Source: Bacteroidales bacterium
GTDB lineage: Bacteria; Bacteroidota; Bacteroidia; Bacteroidales; UBA3824
Direction: 5' to 3'
DNA length: 64,000 bases
Assembly: GCA_016293845.1 (NCBI GenBank)
Contig: JAEDDH010000012.1
Span: 1-64,000, forward strand
Part shown: positions 41,073 through 49,939 of the stretch, piece after piece
Position numbering within the stretch: position 1 is the first letter of the stretch
Layout: each line of letters starts with the position of its first letter
Made by a program: the position numbers and the translations under genes
Notes under the pieces: generated by a model
Database searches by the model: none
What the model saw: only the letters and a program-made list of their open reading frames with translations
What the model was told of the DNA's origin: nothing

Positions 41073-41132
41073 CTAAAATCTGCGGTTTGCATTCCGCAAT
41101 TTTTTGTAAAATCTGCGGTTTGCATTCCGCAG
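41073..41132. repeat. Palindromic repeat TGCGGTTTGCATTCCGCA, two copies
   Basis: Two copies of AAAATCTGCGGTTTGCATT followed by CCGCA, spaced exactly 33 bp (TGCGG at 41081 and 41114). Each forms a hairpin TGCGG/CCGCA; a third copy lies at 39521. The second copy supplies a TTTG 17 bp before the trpB -7 box. Confidence 0.8.
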
Positions 41133-41139
41133 TTTTTTT

Positions 41140-41147
41140 TATATTTG
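41140..41147 (+). promoter_or_regulatory. -7 box TATATTTG of trpB
   Basis: Perfect TAnnTTTG; the ATG at 41190 follows a leader of about 36 nt, and the start at 41145 is therefore excluded. The TTTG in the adjacent repeat is 17 bp away, slightly close. Confidence 0.6.
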
Positions 41148-41189
41148 CAGCGTAACAATTATTGTATTTTTTTAATATACACACTAATT

Positions 41190-42554
41190 ATGGAAGGTCA
41201 AAAACGTTTTTTCCTTCAAGAGAAGGATATACCTACACAATGGTATAATATAGTGGCAGATATGAAAACCAAGCCGCTGCCTATGCTCAATCCCGGCACT
41301 CGTAAGCCTATCACTGTGGACGAACTTTCGGCGCTCTTTGCCCGTGCTTGCTCCGAACAGGAATTAGACTCTACTCACGCTTGGATTGATATTCCCGAAG
41401 AGGTGCGCGATCAATACAAAAATTATCGCTCAACTCCTCTTGTGCGTGCTTACGGATTAGAAAAGGCTTTGGACACTCCCGCTCATATCTATTTTAAAAA
41501 CGAGAGCGTTAGTCCCGTGGGAAGCCACAAACTCAATTCGGCACTTGCTCAGGCTTATTACTGCAAAAAAGAGGGAGTTACCAATATCACCACCGAAACC
41601 GGCGCAGGTCAGTGGGGTGCGGCTTTGTCGTATGCTGCCAAGGTGTTTGGACTTGAACTCGCTGTGTTTATGGTAAAAATCAGTTACAACCAAAAGCCCT
41701 ACCGTCGCTTAATTATGCAGACTTACGGTGCTCAGGTGGTGGCATCGCCAAGTATGGGAACTCGCGCAGGTAAAGACATCATTACCGCTAACCCCAACTA
41801 TCAGGGAAGTCTTGGAACGGCTATTTCGGAGGCTGTGGAACTTGCTATGCAGACTCCCAACTGCAAGTATGTGCTTGGTAGCGTGTTGAACCACGTATCT
41901 CTGCATCAGACAGTTATTGGTCTCGAAGCCGAAAAACAGATGGCTATGGCTGGCGAATATCCCGACATTGTTGTGGGCTGTTTTGGTGGTGGTAGCAATT
42001 TCAGCGGAATCTCGTTCCCCTTTATGCGTCACAATATTCTCGACGGCAAAACCACCGAGTTTATCGCTGCCGAACCTGCTGCTTGTCCCAAATTGACCCG
42101 CGGCGTGTTCCAATACGATTTTGGCGACGAGGTTGGCTATACTCCTATGCTGCCGATGTTTACCCTTGGACACGATTTTGCGCCGGCTCACATTCACGCT
42201 GGCGGACTTCGTTACCACGGCGCAGGCACAATCGTAAGTCAGTTGCTCAAAGACGGTTATATAAAAGGCGTTGACATTCCTCAGTTAGAATCGTTCCATG
42301 CCGCAAGTCTTTTTGCACAGGCTGAGGGCATTATCCCTGCTCCCGAATCGGCACACGCCATCGCCGCAGCCATCCGCCTTGCAATACAGTGCAAAGAGGA
42401 AGGCAAAGGCAAAACCATTTTGTTCAACCTTTCGGGACACGGCCTTATCGATATGACCGCCTACGACCAATACCTCTCCGGCGACCTTACCAATTTCACC
42501 CTCCCGCAGGAAGAAATCGACAAGTCCACTTCTAAACTTGAACATATTATTTAA
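41190..42554 (+). CDS. trpB: Tryptophan synthase beta subunit, TrpB2 type
   Basis: A 454-residue PLP enzyme joining indole and serine to tryptophan. The PLP Lys lies in VSPVGSHKLNSALAQ (about 114), and the phosphate-binding GGGSNFSG (about 241) is present. TrpB2 markers (the long N-terminal extension with the phrase RSTPLVRAYGLEKAL, and the GAGQWGAALSYAAKVFGL segment) separate it from classical TrpB. It is not next to trpA or other trp genes, which is typical of the stand-alone TrpB2 class; it may work as an indole-salvaging enzyme. A strong terminator follows. Confidence 0.93.
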   Translation: MEGQKRFFLQEKDIPTQWYNIVADMKTKPLPMLNPGTRKPITVDELSALFARACSEQELDSTHAWIDIPEEVRDQYKNYRSTPLVRAYGLEKALDTPAHIYFKNESVSPVGSHKLNSALAQAYYCKKEGVTNITTETGAGQWGAALSYAAKVFGLELAVFMVKISYNQKPYRRLIMQTYGAQVVASPSMGTRAGKDIITANPNYQGSLGTAISEAVELAMQTPNCKYVLGSVLNHVSLHQTVIGLEAEKQMAMAGEYPDIVVGCFGGGSNFSGISFPFMRHNILDGKTTEFIAAEPAACPKLTRGVFQYDFGDEVGYTPMLPMFTLGHDFAPAHIHAGGLRYHGAGTIVSQLLKDGYIKGVDIPQLESFHAASLFAQAEGIIPAPESAHAIAAAIRLAIQCKEEGKGKTILFNLSGHGLIDMTAYDQYLSGDLTNFTLPQEEIDKSTSKLEHII

Positions 42555-42582
42555 TTGATTAATATCTATTGATTGTTTTCAA

Positions 42583-42613
42583 CAGCCGCCATTCATACGG
42601 CGGCTGTTTTTTT
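42583..42613 (+). terminator. Terminator after trpB
   Basis: CAGCCGCC and GGCGGCTG form a perfect 8-bp stem over an 8-base loop, followed by seven T residues. It lies immediately before the symporter gene. Confidence 0.9.
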
Positions 42614-42627
42614 AGTCTGTTATAAAA

Positions 42628-44145
42628 ATGTCACCAATTCTGATTTTATTCATTATTTTACTGTATTTTGCAATGATTTTTGCCGTGAGCGTCTACACCA
42701 GTCGCAAATCGGGCAACGACAACAAGGCTTTTTTCACCGGCTCGCGGCAGTCGCCGTGGTACATTGTGGCTATTGCAATGATTGGCACAAGTATTTCGGG
42801 CGTAACGTTTATCTCTGTGCCGGGAATGGTGGCGGGGTCGCAATTCAGTTATATTCAGATGGTTCTCGGCTTTGTGGCGGGATATTTTGCCATTGCCTAC
42901 GTGCTGTTGCCGCTCTATTACAAACTCAATTTGCAGAGCATCTACACCTATTTAGACCAGCGTTTTGGACACGGCAGTTACCACATTGGCGCGGTTTTCT
43001 TCCTGATTTCCAAGTTTTTGGGATGCGGCGTTAGAATGTACCTTACGGCAATAGTGTTGCAGTTGGTGCTTTTTAATCAGATTGGAGTGCCTTTTGCGCT
43101 CAATGTGGCTGTAACAATGATAATTGTGTGGCTTTACACGTTTCGTGGAGGCGTTAAAACTCTCGTTTGGACCGATATGCTGCAAACCCTCTCGCTAATT
43201 GCCGCAGTGGTGCTGTGTATCTACTTTGTTTGCAAGCAGATGGGGTTGGATTTGAGCAGTCTTTGTTCGTCGATAGTGTCGAGCGAAATGTCCGACACGT
43301 GGTTCTTTTCTGATTACAACGATAAACGATTCTTTTTCAAGCAGTTTCTTGCTGGAATGTTCACCACCATTGCAATGACGGGATTGGATCAGGATATGAT
43401 GCAGAAAAACCTCTCGTGCCGCAATCTCAAAGACGCCCAAAAGAATGTTATCAGTTATGGTTTTGGTTTTCTGCCGGTTAACCTGTTGTTTCTTGCGCTC
43501 GGCATACTCCTTTATAATTATGCCGCTCAGTTGGGACTTTTTAACAACGGCGCACTTACTGATATTCAGGGAAATGCACTCAAAAGCGATGAACTTTTCC
43601 CATATCTTGCCACTGCCACCAATGCCGACGGAGTGCCTTTCTTGCCCGCTGCGGTAGGCGTTCTTTTTATCCTCGGACTTGTGGCTGCGGCGTTCTCCTC
43701 GGCAGGAAGCGCGGTAACCGCACTCACCACATCGGTAACCATCGACATTCTCCGCGCCGACAAAAAGGGTAACGACGAAAGCCTCCGTCGTACACGTCAA
43801 AAAGTGCATATTATCAACGCATTAGTCATGGGTGTGATTATTTATCTCTTTAAGGCGATAGGTAGCACAAGCGTTATAGAGGCGGTTTATGTGGTGGCAA
43901 GTTACACCTACGGACCCTTGCTCGGCTTATATTTTTACGGACTATATTCAAAACGCCTTGTGCGCGACCGTCTTGTGCCGATAATTTGCATACTTTCGCC
44001 CCTTATCTGCCTTGTAATCAGTCTCAACAGCGAAGCGTGGTTCAACGGTTACAAAATGGGCTACGAACTCCTGCTCCTCAACGGCGCTATCACCGCTTTG
44101 GGATTGTGGATGAGCGGGGTTGGTATTCAAAAATCTGCGGAATAA
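42628..44145 (+). CDS. Sodium:solute symporter family protein
   Basis: A 505-residue protein with about 13 membrane helices. It begins with a membrane helix and FAVSVYTSRKSGNDNKAFFTGSRQSPWYIVAIAMIGTSISGVTFISVPG, the typical SSS start with its Na-binding-type G-T-S-I-S stretch, and continues with GLDQDMMQKNLSCRN. The substrate cannot be inferred; SSS members carry sugars, sialic acids or amino acids. The stop overlaps the next start by 1 bp (TAATG), suggesting coupled expression with the glycosyltransferase. Confidence 0.9.
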   Translation: MSPILILFIILLYFAMIFAVSVYTSRKSGNDNKAFFTGSRQSPWYIVAIAMIGTSISGVTFISVPGMVAGSQFSYIQMVLGFVAGYFAIAYVLLPLYYKLNLQSIYTYLDQRFGHGSYHIGAVFFLISKFLGCGVRMYLTAIVLQLVLFNQIGVPFALNVAVTMIIVWLYTFRGGVKTLVWTDMLQTLSLIAAVVLCIYFVCKQMGLDLSSLCSSIVSSEMSDTWFFSDYNDKRFFFKQFLAGMFTTIAMTGLDQDMMQKNLSCRNLKDAQKNVISYGFGFLPVNLLFLALGILLYNYAAQLGLFNNGALTDIQGNALKSDELFPYLATATNADGVPFLPAAVGVLFILGLVAAAFSSAGSAVTALTTSVTIDILRADKKGNDESLRRTRQKVHIINALVMGVIIYLFKAIGSTSVIEAVYVVASYTYGPLLGLYFYGLYSKRLVRDRLVPIICILSPLICLVISLNSEAWFNGYKMGYELLLLNGAITALGLWMSGVGIQKSAE

Positions 44146-45221
44146 TGTATGTGGTATTAATTTTGGTGACGATTTATTCACTGTTGATATTATTTTATTG
44201 TATCAAATTTCGTTATTACCACGATTCTATCCGCACCTTTTCCCCTAATATCCCCATCAACATTATCACCGCTGCCAAAAACGAAGAGGAGAATATTGAT
44301 AAATTTTTATCTTGCATATCATCGCAAAATTACCAAAATAGTGAGTTCATTTTAGTAGACGACCATTCCACCGATGGCACTTACCGCATTGCCTCAGAGT
44401 ATAAACAACGCTATAATTTTATATTATGTCATAATAACGGCAACGGCAAAAAAGCCGCTCTGCGCACAGCCTTTACTCATTGCAATGCACCTTATATATT
44501 GTTTACCGATGCCGATTGTTATAGCAATCCTCTGTGGACAACCATTATGGCAGCGGCGGCGAAGCACACCAAGGCTGATATTATTTTAGCACCTTTGATA
44601 ATAAAAGCCGACAACCCAAAATCCATTTTTCAACGCCTATGGCAAACCGAATCGCTTGCTATACTCACACTTACGGCGGGGGCTGCAATAACCGGACATC
44701 CCATAATGTGCAACGGCGGCAATATGATGGTAAAAACCTCACTGCGTACCACTGCCGATGCCTACATTAAAGACCATTACCGTTCAGGTGATGATATTTT
44801 TTTGTTGCAATTTGCTGTGGCTCAGAATAAAAAAATGATTTTTGTTAAAAGTTGCGATTCAGTAGTTTATACCCATAGCCCACAGACACTTAGAGCGTTA
44901 ATTCGTCAGCGTGCACGTTGGGCGGGAAAGGTTACGGGCTATACCGATAAGATTACCATTTTGGTGGCGGCGTTGGTTTTTGGTGCAAACATATCAATAT
45001 TGCTTGCCATGGGATTGTGGTTGGCGGGTGTGATTGATTGGTATATTTTTTTATTACTATGGATTATTAAATTTGCCGCTGACGCTTTTTCGGTTATTAT
45101 TCCAGCCAAATGCTACACAATTCCAGTCAATTTGATAGATATTTTCGTCTTGGCGGTGATATATCCGCTTTATACGGTGGTGTGCACGGGGTGGGGATTA
45201 TTTCGAAAAAAGAGTTGGTAG
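44145..45221 (+). CDS. Glycosyltransferase family 2, membrane-bound
   Basis: A 358-residue GT2 enzyme. An N-terminal membrane helix (MYVVLILVTIYSLLILF) precedes the catalytic domain: IITAAKNEEENIDKFL, FILVDDHSTDGTY, the DxD in LFTDADCYS, GDDIFLLQFA and the acceptor-binding QRARWAGK. Two or three C-terminal membrane helices follow (about 275-350). The layout resembles processive or polyprenyl-phosphate glycosyltransferases. The start overlaps the symporter stop, so the pair is coupled. Confidence 0.9.
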   Translation: MYVVLILVTIYSLLILFYCIKFRYYHDSIRTFSPNIPINIITAAKNEEENIDKFLSCISSQNYQNSEFILVDDHSTDGTYRIASEYKQRYNFILCHNNGNGKKAALRTAFTHCNAPYILFTDADCYSNPLWTTIMAAAAKHTKADIILAPLIIKADNPKSIFQRLWQTESLAILTLTAGAAITGHPIMCNGGNMMVKTSLRTTADAYIKDHYRSGDDIFLLQFAVAQNKKMIFVKSCDSVVYTHSPQTLRALIRQRARWAGKVTGYTDKITILVAALVFGANISILLAMGLWLAGVIDWYIFLLLWIIKFAADAFSVIIPAKCYTIPVNLIDIFVLAVIYPLYTVVCTGWGLFRKKSW

Positions 45222-45257
45222 GATGCAAAAAAAATCCCCTACATTCCCATTTTTTAT

Positions 45258-45283
45258 TATCTTTGCCCCGATATTTATATTTG
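45258..45283 (+). promoter_or_regulatory. Two -7 boxes before holB
   Basis: TATCTTTG (45258-45265) and TATATTTG (45276-45283) both fit TAnnTTTG. The first gives a leader of about 19 nt before the ATG at 45291; the second would be nearly leaderless. Neither has a matched -33 TTTG. Confidence 0.5.
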
Positions 45284-45290
45284 GCTAATA

Positions 45291-46442
45291 ATGCAGTTTA
45301 AAGATATACCAGGACACGACGAGGTTAAACAGCGACTAATCAACACTGTAAGCGACAACCGTATCAGTCACGCTCAATTGTTTTTGGGTAATGAGGGATG
45401 CGGAAAACTTGCGCTCGCCATTGCTTACGCACAGTATATCAACTGCACAGGTCGCAAACCCGGTGATACGGATAGTTGCGGCAATTGTCCGCATTGTGTT
45501 AAGTATCAGAAACTTGTGCATCCCGACCTCCATTTTGTTTATCCTGTGGTGTCTGGAAAGGGTACAACCAAGCCCGTGAGCGATGATTTTCTTACCGATT
45601 GGCGCAAGTTTGTGTTGCAAAGAAATTATCACCGTTTGGACGATTGGTACGATTTTATTGGTTCCGACAATTCGCAGGGAGCCATCTTTGCCCAAGAGAG
45701 TCAGGAGATTATACGCAAACTCGGCTTAAAAACTTTTGAGGCGGAATACAAGGTGATGATAATTTGGATGGCAGAAAAACTCAACGAAACCGCCGCCAAC
45801 AAACTCCTGAAAATGATAGAGGAGCCGCCTGCCAAAACGCTTTTTATCCTTGTGGCAGAAAACGAGGAGATGATACTCACCACCATCCGCAGCCGTGTAC
45901 AGTTGGTAAAAATCGATCGTCCTACAAATCAGGATATTGTGGCGTCGTTGCAGCAGGAATTTCCCGATGCCGACCCACAGACGCTCCAAAATAGCGCAAT
46001 GCTTGCCGACGGTAACTATCTCGAAGCCTGCGCCGCTCTCCGTCAATTTAAGTCGGGAACTGTGGAAACACCCTATTTTGAACTGTTTACCACACTTATG
46101 CGAGAGGCTTTTTCTGCCAAATACGATGCCATTATCAAACTTAGCGACAACCTTGCAAAACTCGGTCGCGAAAAACAGAAAAAGTTTTTCGACTACTGCA
46201 ATCGTATGCTGCGCGAGTGTTTTATGCTCAGTAGCGTGTCGGAGAGCCTTGTAAACCTCACTCCGGGCGAATTGGATTTTGCACGCAAGTTTTCGCCTTT
46301 TATACATCAAGCAAACGTGGGCGCATTGTCGGAGCAATTTGGCGAGGCGTGCCGCAATATCGAGCGCAATGCTTACGGCAAACTCGTCTTTACCGACCTT
46401 GCTCTCAAAATTTCACCATTATTAAAGATAAAACGAATTTAA
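45291..46442 (+). CDS. holB: DNA polymerase III delta-prime subunit
   Basis: A 383-residue clamp-loader subunit. The degenerate P-loop (LFLGNEGCGKLALAIAYAQYI, about 30) and the zinc cysteines CGNCPHC (about 64) are typical of delta-prime, followed by VMIIWMAEKLNETAANKLLKMIEEPPAKTLFILVAENEEMILTTIRSR, the central AAA signature with the sensor region. It loads the beta clamp for replication. It begins a same-strand run of five genes that continues with ricT 33 bp later. Confidence 0.93.
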   Translation: MQFKDIPGHDEVKQRLINTVSDNRISHAQLFLGNEGCGKLALAIAYAQYINCTGRKPGDTDSCGNCPHCVKYQKLVHPDLHFVYPVVSGKGTTKPVSDDFLTDWRKFVLQRNYHRLDDWYDFIGSDNSQGAIFAQESQEIIRKLGLKTFEAEYKVMIIWMAEKLNETAANKLLKMIEEPPAKTLFILVAENEEMILTTIRSRVQLVKIDRPTNQDIVASLQQEFPDADPQTLQNSAMLADGNYLEACAALRQFKSGTVETPYFELFTTLMREAFSAKYDAIIKLSDNLAKLGREKQKKFFDYCNRMLRECFMLSSVSESLVNLTPGELDFARKFSPFIHQANVGALSEQFGEACRNIERNAYGKLVFTDLALKISPLLKIKRI

Positions 46443-46475
46443 AACACATATATATAGCTATTTAGCATCAACAAA

Positions 46476-47906
46476 ATGGAAGAATACGACGATTATAAAA
46501 ACATACAGCGAGGTTGCGACGGAATAGAGTACGCCTGCTTTGATTGCGGCTCTGATTGCTGCGGCAAGTGCTTGAATACCAATAGTTGCAACAAATTAGA
46601 CGTTCGCGATTGGTTGGATGAAATTCCACCGTCGATGAATACCGATTGCGATATTTGCGAAATACGTTTTAAAAACACCCGCAAAGGATTTTACCGCAAT
46701 GTAAATAATCTTGAACTCGAAGTGGGTGATATTGTGGCAGTTGAGGCATCTCCGGGACACGATATCGGTGTGGTTTCGGTAAAAGGTCCGCTTGTGAAAT
46801 TGCAGATGAAACGTGCCCGCATACGTCCCGACACCGAGTTTAAAAAGATTTACCGCAAGGCAAAACAATCTGACATTGAAAAATGGAAACAGGTGGTAGC
46901 AAAAGAGGATCAGGTGATGCTCAAATCGCGCCAAATTGCCGAAAGTCTCCGTTTGGATATGAAAATCGGCGATGTGGAGTTTCAGGGCGACGGCTCTAAG
47001 GCAATATTCTATTATATTGCAGATGAGCGGGTCGACTTTCGCGAACTTATCAAGATAATGGCAGATGAGTTTAAAATCCGCATCGAAATGAAACAGATTG
47101 GCGCACGTCAGGAGGCGGGTAGGATAGGAGGCATAGGTCCTTGTGGCAGAGAACTTTGCTGCACCACTTGGATTACCAATTTTGTGTCGGTTTCTACCAA
47201 CAATGCACGTCAGCAGGAACTCTCTTTGAATCCGCAGAAACTCGCCGGTCAGTGTGGTAAACTCAAATGCTGCCTCAACTACGAAATCGATGCCTACTTA
47301 GATGCTCAGCGCGATTTCCCCTCGGTACGCCAGCCGCTCGAAACTATGGAGGGTACGGCTTACCACCAAAAAACCGATATTTTCAAGCGTGTTATGTGGT
47401 TTAGTTACGACCAAAACTCATCGGCAAACATCACTGTAGTGCCCATCGACCGTGTTAAGGAAATTATCGCAAAGAACAAACGCGGCGAAAAGCCCGATAC
47501 GCTCCTTCTCAACGACAAAAATGCCGAGCAAAACACTCCGCAGCCCAAGAAAGAGATTGTGGATGAGTTTGTTGACGCTTCTGATTCTGAGGATATTACA
47601 CGTTTCGACAGTCTCTGCAAAAAGAAAAAGAAAAAGAAGAAAAACAAAGCCGCCAATGCAAACGCTGCTCCCACCGCACAACCCGCACAACCCGAACAGC
47701 CCCAACCGATGCTTACCGTTTCGCCTGTGCCTCAACCCAAACAGCCTGTGGTGCCTGCCGTTCAGCCAAACGCTCCTCAGCATGGTGGCGAAAAGCGTTT
47801 TAATATAAAATTTAACAATAAGAACAATCAAAACAAGCCTTTCAAGGGGCAGAAAAACCGCAACGGCGACTATTATCAAAAACCTCAGCCGCCAAAGCAG
47901 GGATAA
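46476..47906 (+). CDS. ricT: RicT/YaaT-like PSP1 domain protein
   Basis: A 476-residue protein. The N-terminus is Cys-rich (CDGIEYACFDCGSDCCGKC), suggesting an iron-sulfur or zinc site, and is followed by the PSP1 region with FFQ-like core (about 75-250: QAKQSDIEKWKQV, VEFQGDGSKAIFYYIADERVDFRELIKIMADEFKIRIEMKQIGARQEAGRIGGIGPCGRELCCTTWI). In Bacillus RicT (YaaT) is part of an iron-sulfur complex that affects RNA processing. The C-terminus is a Lys- and Pro/Gln-rich tail that is probably disordered. The holB-ricT pairing is common in Bacteroidetes. Confidence 0.9.
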   Translation: MEEYDDYKNIQRGCDGIEYACFDCGSDCCGKCLNTNSCNKLDVRDWLDEIPPSMNTDCDICEIRFKNTRKGFYRNVNNLELEVGDIVAVEASPGHDIGVVSVKGPLVKLQMKRARIRPDTEFKKIYRKAKQSDIEKWKQVVAKEDQVMLKSRQIAESLRLDMKIGDVEFQGDGSKAIFYYIADERVDFRELIKIMADEFKIRIEMKQIGARQEAGRIGGIGPCGRELCCTTWITNFVSVSTNNARQQELSLNPQKLAGQCGKLKCCLNYEIDAYLDAQRDFPSVRQPLETMEGTAYHQKTDIFKRVMWFSYDQNSSANITVVPIDRVKEIIAKNKRGEKPDTLLLNDKNAEQNTPQPKKEIVDEFVDASDSEDITRFDSLCKKKKKKKKNKAANANAAPTAQPAQPEQPQPMLTVSPVPQPKQPVVPAVQPNAPQHGGEKRFNIKFNNKNNQNKPFKGQKNRNGDYYQKPQPPKQG

Positions 47907-47922
47907 TTAACTTATTGGCTCA

Positions 47923-48822
47923 ATGGACGTTAAATCCAACAAATGGAAGGGTACTACCGGCGGTGGTAATTTCGGACAGAAGTCGTTGATTTTCTTGTTC
48001 CGACACTTTGGTGTGCGTGTGGGATATTTCTTTATGTATATTTCCATACCCTTCTATTTGATTTTTGGACGAAAGGCACGCAAGGCTTCGTGCAAATATT
48101 TCCGTCAGGTACACCATTACGGCAAGGTAAAAGCGTTTTTTAGCACGTGGACTACCTACAATAATTTTGGCAAGGTTATGCTCGATAGGTTTGCAATCTT
48201 TTCGGGGCAACGCAATAGGTTTACCGTTGAGAGCCAGAGTATGGATATTTTCGACAATCTTGTGGCTCAGCCCGGCGGATTTGTAATGCTTGGCAGTCAT
48301 ACTGGAAATTTTGAAATTTGCGGTTACCTTCTTAGTCAAAACATTAAGAAAATCTATGCTCTTGTGTTTGGCGGCGAAAGCGAGGTAATGAAGCAACAGC
48401 GTTTTGTGCAATTTGACCAAAACAATGTAGAAATGGTGGCTGTGAAAGACGATATGAGTCACCTCTTTACGCTTAATCAGGCACTCGAAAACGGCGACAT
48501 CATCACAATGCCAGCCGACCGTATTTTTGGCAGCAGCAAATCTGTAAGGTGTAATTTTGGATACGCCAAAGCCGATTTTCCTGTGGGACCTTTTGCCGTG
48601 GCTGCATTGCGTAATGTGCCGGTTATTGCCGTATTTGTTTTTAAAACAGCCACTTACCGCTACAAAGTTATTGTTGAAAAAGTGGAATGCGAAAACGCCG
48701 AAAGCATCCCCACCAAAAAACGCGCTGAGGCAATGGCTATCCGTTTTGCCCAATTGCTTGAACATCAGGTATTAAGTAATCCTACCCAGTGGTTCAACTT
48801 TTATGATTTTTTTGTGGATTAA
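47923..48822 (+). CDS. LpxL/HtrB-type lysophospholipid acyltransferase family protein
   Basis: A 299-residue protein of the bacterial lipid A-type acyltransferase superfamily. It shows a short N-terminal membrane stretch (RHFGVRVGYFFMYISIPFYLIFG) and the catalytic HX4E motif in MLGSHTGNFEICGYLL (about residue 127), then the usual central and C-terminal blocks. It is followed within 3 bp by a ketosynthase. In aryl-polyene/flexirubin-type loci such an acyltransferase sits beside ketosynthases, so it may attach a polyene or acyl chain to a lipid. Distance to ricT is only 16 bp. Confidence 0.83.
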   Translation: MDVKSNKWKGTTGGGNFGQKSLIFLFRHFGVRVGYFFMYISIPFYLIFGRKARKASCKYFRQVHHYGKVKAFFSTWTTYNNFGKVMLDRFAIFSGQRNRFTVESQSMDIFDNLVAQPGGFVMLGSHTGNFEICGYLLSQNIKKIYALVFGGESEVMKQQRFVQFDQNNVEMVAVKDDMSHLFTLNQALENGDIITMPADRIFGSSKSVRCNFGYAKADFPVGPFAVAALRNVPVIAVFVFKTATYRYKVIVEKVECENAESIPTKKRAEAMAIRFAQLLEHQVLSNPTQWFNFYDFFVD

Positions 48823-48824
48823 TT

Positions 48825-49937
48825 ATGGTAGATATAATTTCAAACAATATAGTTTCGCCCTTGGGATTCAGCACCTTGCAAAATTACACCGCTGCCAAAG
48901 AGGGAGTGTCGGCTGTAAAACCTTTTGATGGATATTGTGCGGCGTATATCGATAACCAACTGTTAAACAATGCATTCTCCGATATATGTGCGCAAAATCC
49001 CGACAATTACACCAAGGTAGAAAAAGCCGCTATCCTTTCGCTTAAATCGGCTTTAAACAACTGTGATGTAGATTTTTGCCACCCAAAAACTGCATTCTTT
49101 TTTTCTACCACCAAAGGCAATGTAGAATTGCTTGATAGCGGCGATTTCAACAATCGAAATATTCATCTGTGGCAAACCGCACAAAAAATTTCAAAGTTTT
49201 TTGGAAATGAAAACACGCCGATTGTGGTGTCGAATGCCTGTATTTCGGGACTTTCGGCTATGATTTCTGCCGCACGTGCACTAAAATCAAAGCGTATCGA
49301 CACTGCCGTGGTAACAGGTGTGGATATGCTCTCAAAGTTCATCGTGTCAGGATTTTCGTGCCTAAAAGCCTTGTCGCAAAATCCTTGTCGGCCGTTTGAC
49401 ATTGAGCGCACGGGACTAAATCTTGGCGAAGCCGCTGCCACTGTGGTAATGCGTCGCACCGAAAATGACTCTAAATATCCCAAGTATGTGTCGGGTGCAA
49501 TTCACAACGATGCATACCATATTTCGTCGCCCTCAAAAAACGCCGAAGGCTCTTACCGTTCGTTATGCGATGCTACTAAGGGATTTATACCGTCTCAGTT
49601 TGCTTTTATCAACGCTCACGGCACTTCCACAATGTACAACGACGAAATGGAGTCGGTGGCAATTTCACGTGCCGGATTGCAAGATGTGCCGGTCAACTCG
49701 CTCAAACCTATTTTTGGACATACTCTCGGCGCTGCGGGACTCTTGGAGAGCATTCTCTCAATTGGCGCTCTGCAAGATGGTGCGGTGCTTCCGGTGATGA
49801 ATTTCAATGAATACGGAGTTTCCAGAAAAATCAACATACAGAGCAGTCTTGGCAGCACTGATAAACAATATGCTATAAAACTTATTTCGGGTTTCGGTGG
49901 ATGCAACGCCGCCGCAGTTTTTAAAAAAGGAGAGTAA
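48825..49937 (+). CDS. Beta-ketoacyl-ACP synthase
   Basis: A 370-residue ketosynthase with the catalytic triad visible: Cys139 in VVSNACISGLSA, His265 in NAHGTSTMYND and His299 in FGHTLGAAGLLES. It condenses malonyl-ACP with an acyl chain. Its compact length and neighbours fit the ketosynthases of aryl-polyene/flexirubin-type pathways rather than FabF of fatty acid synthesis, although FabF-like activity cannot be excluded. It starts 2 bp after the acyltransferase stop and ends 2 bp before the next gene. Confidence 0.9.
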   Translation: MVDIISNNIVSPLGFSTLQNYTAAKEGVSAVKPFDGYCAAYIDNQLLNNAFSDICAQNPDNYTKVEKAAILSLKSALNNCDVDFCHPKTAFFFSTTKGNVELLDSGDFNNRNIHLWQTAQKISKFFGNENTPIVVSNACISGLSAMISAARALKSKRIDTAVVTGVDMLSKFIVSGFSCLKALSQNPCRPFDIERTGLNLGEAAATVVMRRTENDSKYPKYVSGAIHNDAYHISSPSKNAEGSYRSLCDATKGFIPSQFAFINAHGTSTMYNDEMESVAISRAGLQDVPVNSLKPIFGHTLGAAGLLESILSIGALQDGAVLPVMNFNEYGVSRKINIQSSLGSTDKQYAIKLISGFGGCNAAAVFKKGE

Positions 49938-49939
49938 TT

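Noticed and set aside
41073..41132. CRISPR-like repeats between the ATPase gene and trpB
   Set aside because: Only two or three short units spaced by 33 bp, with no unique spacers of similar length and no cas genes nearby.
40924..41184. Minus-strand ORF with repeated HFAISDKN and AECKPQIL units
   Set aside because: It is the translation of the 33-bp tandem repeats and palindromes and it overlaps two promoters.
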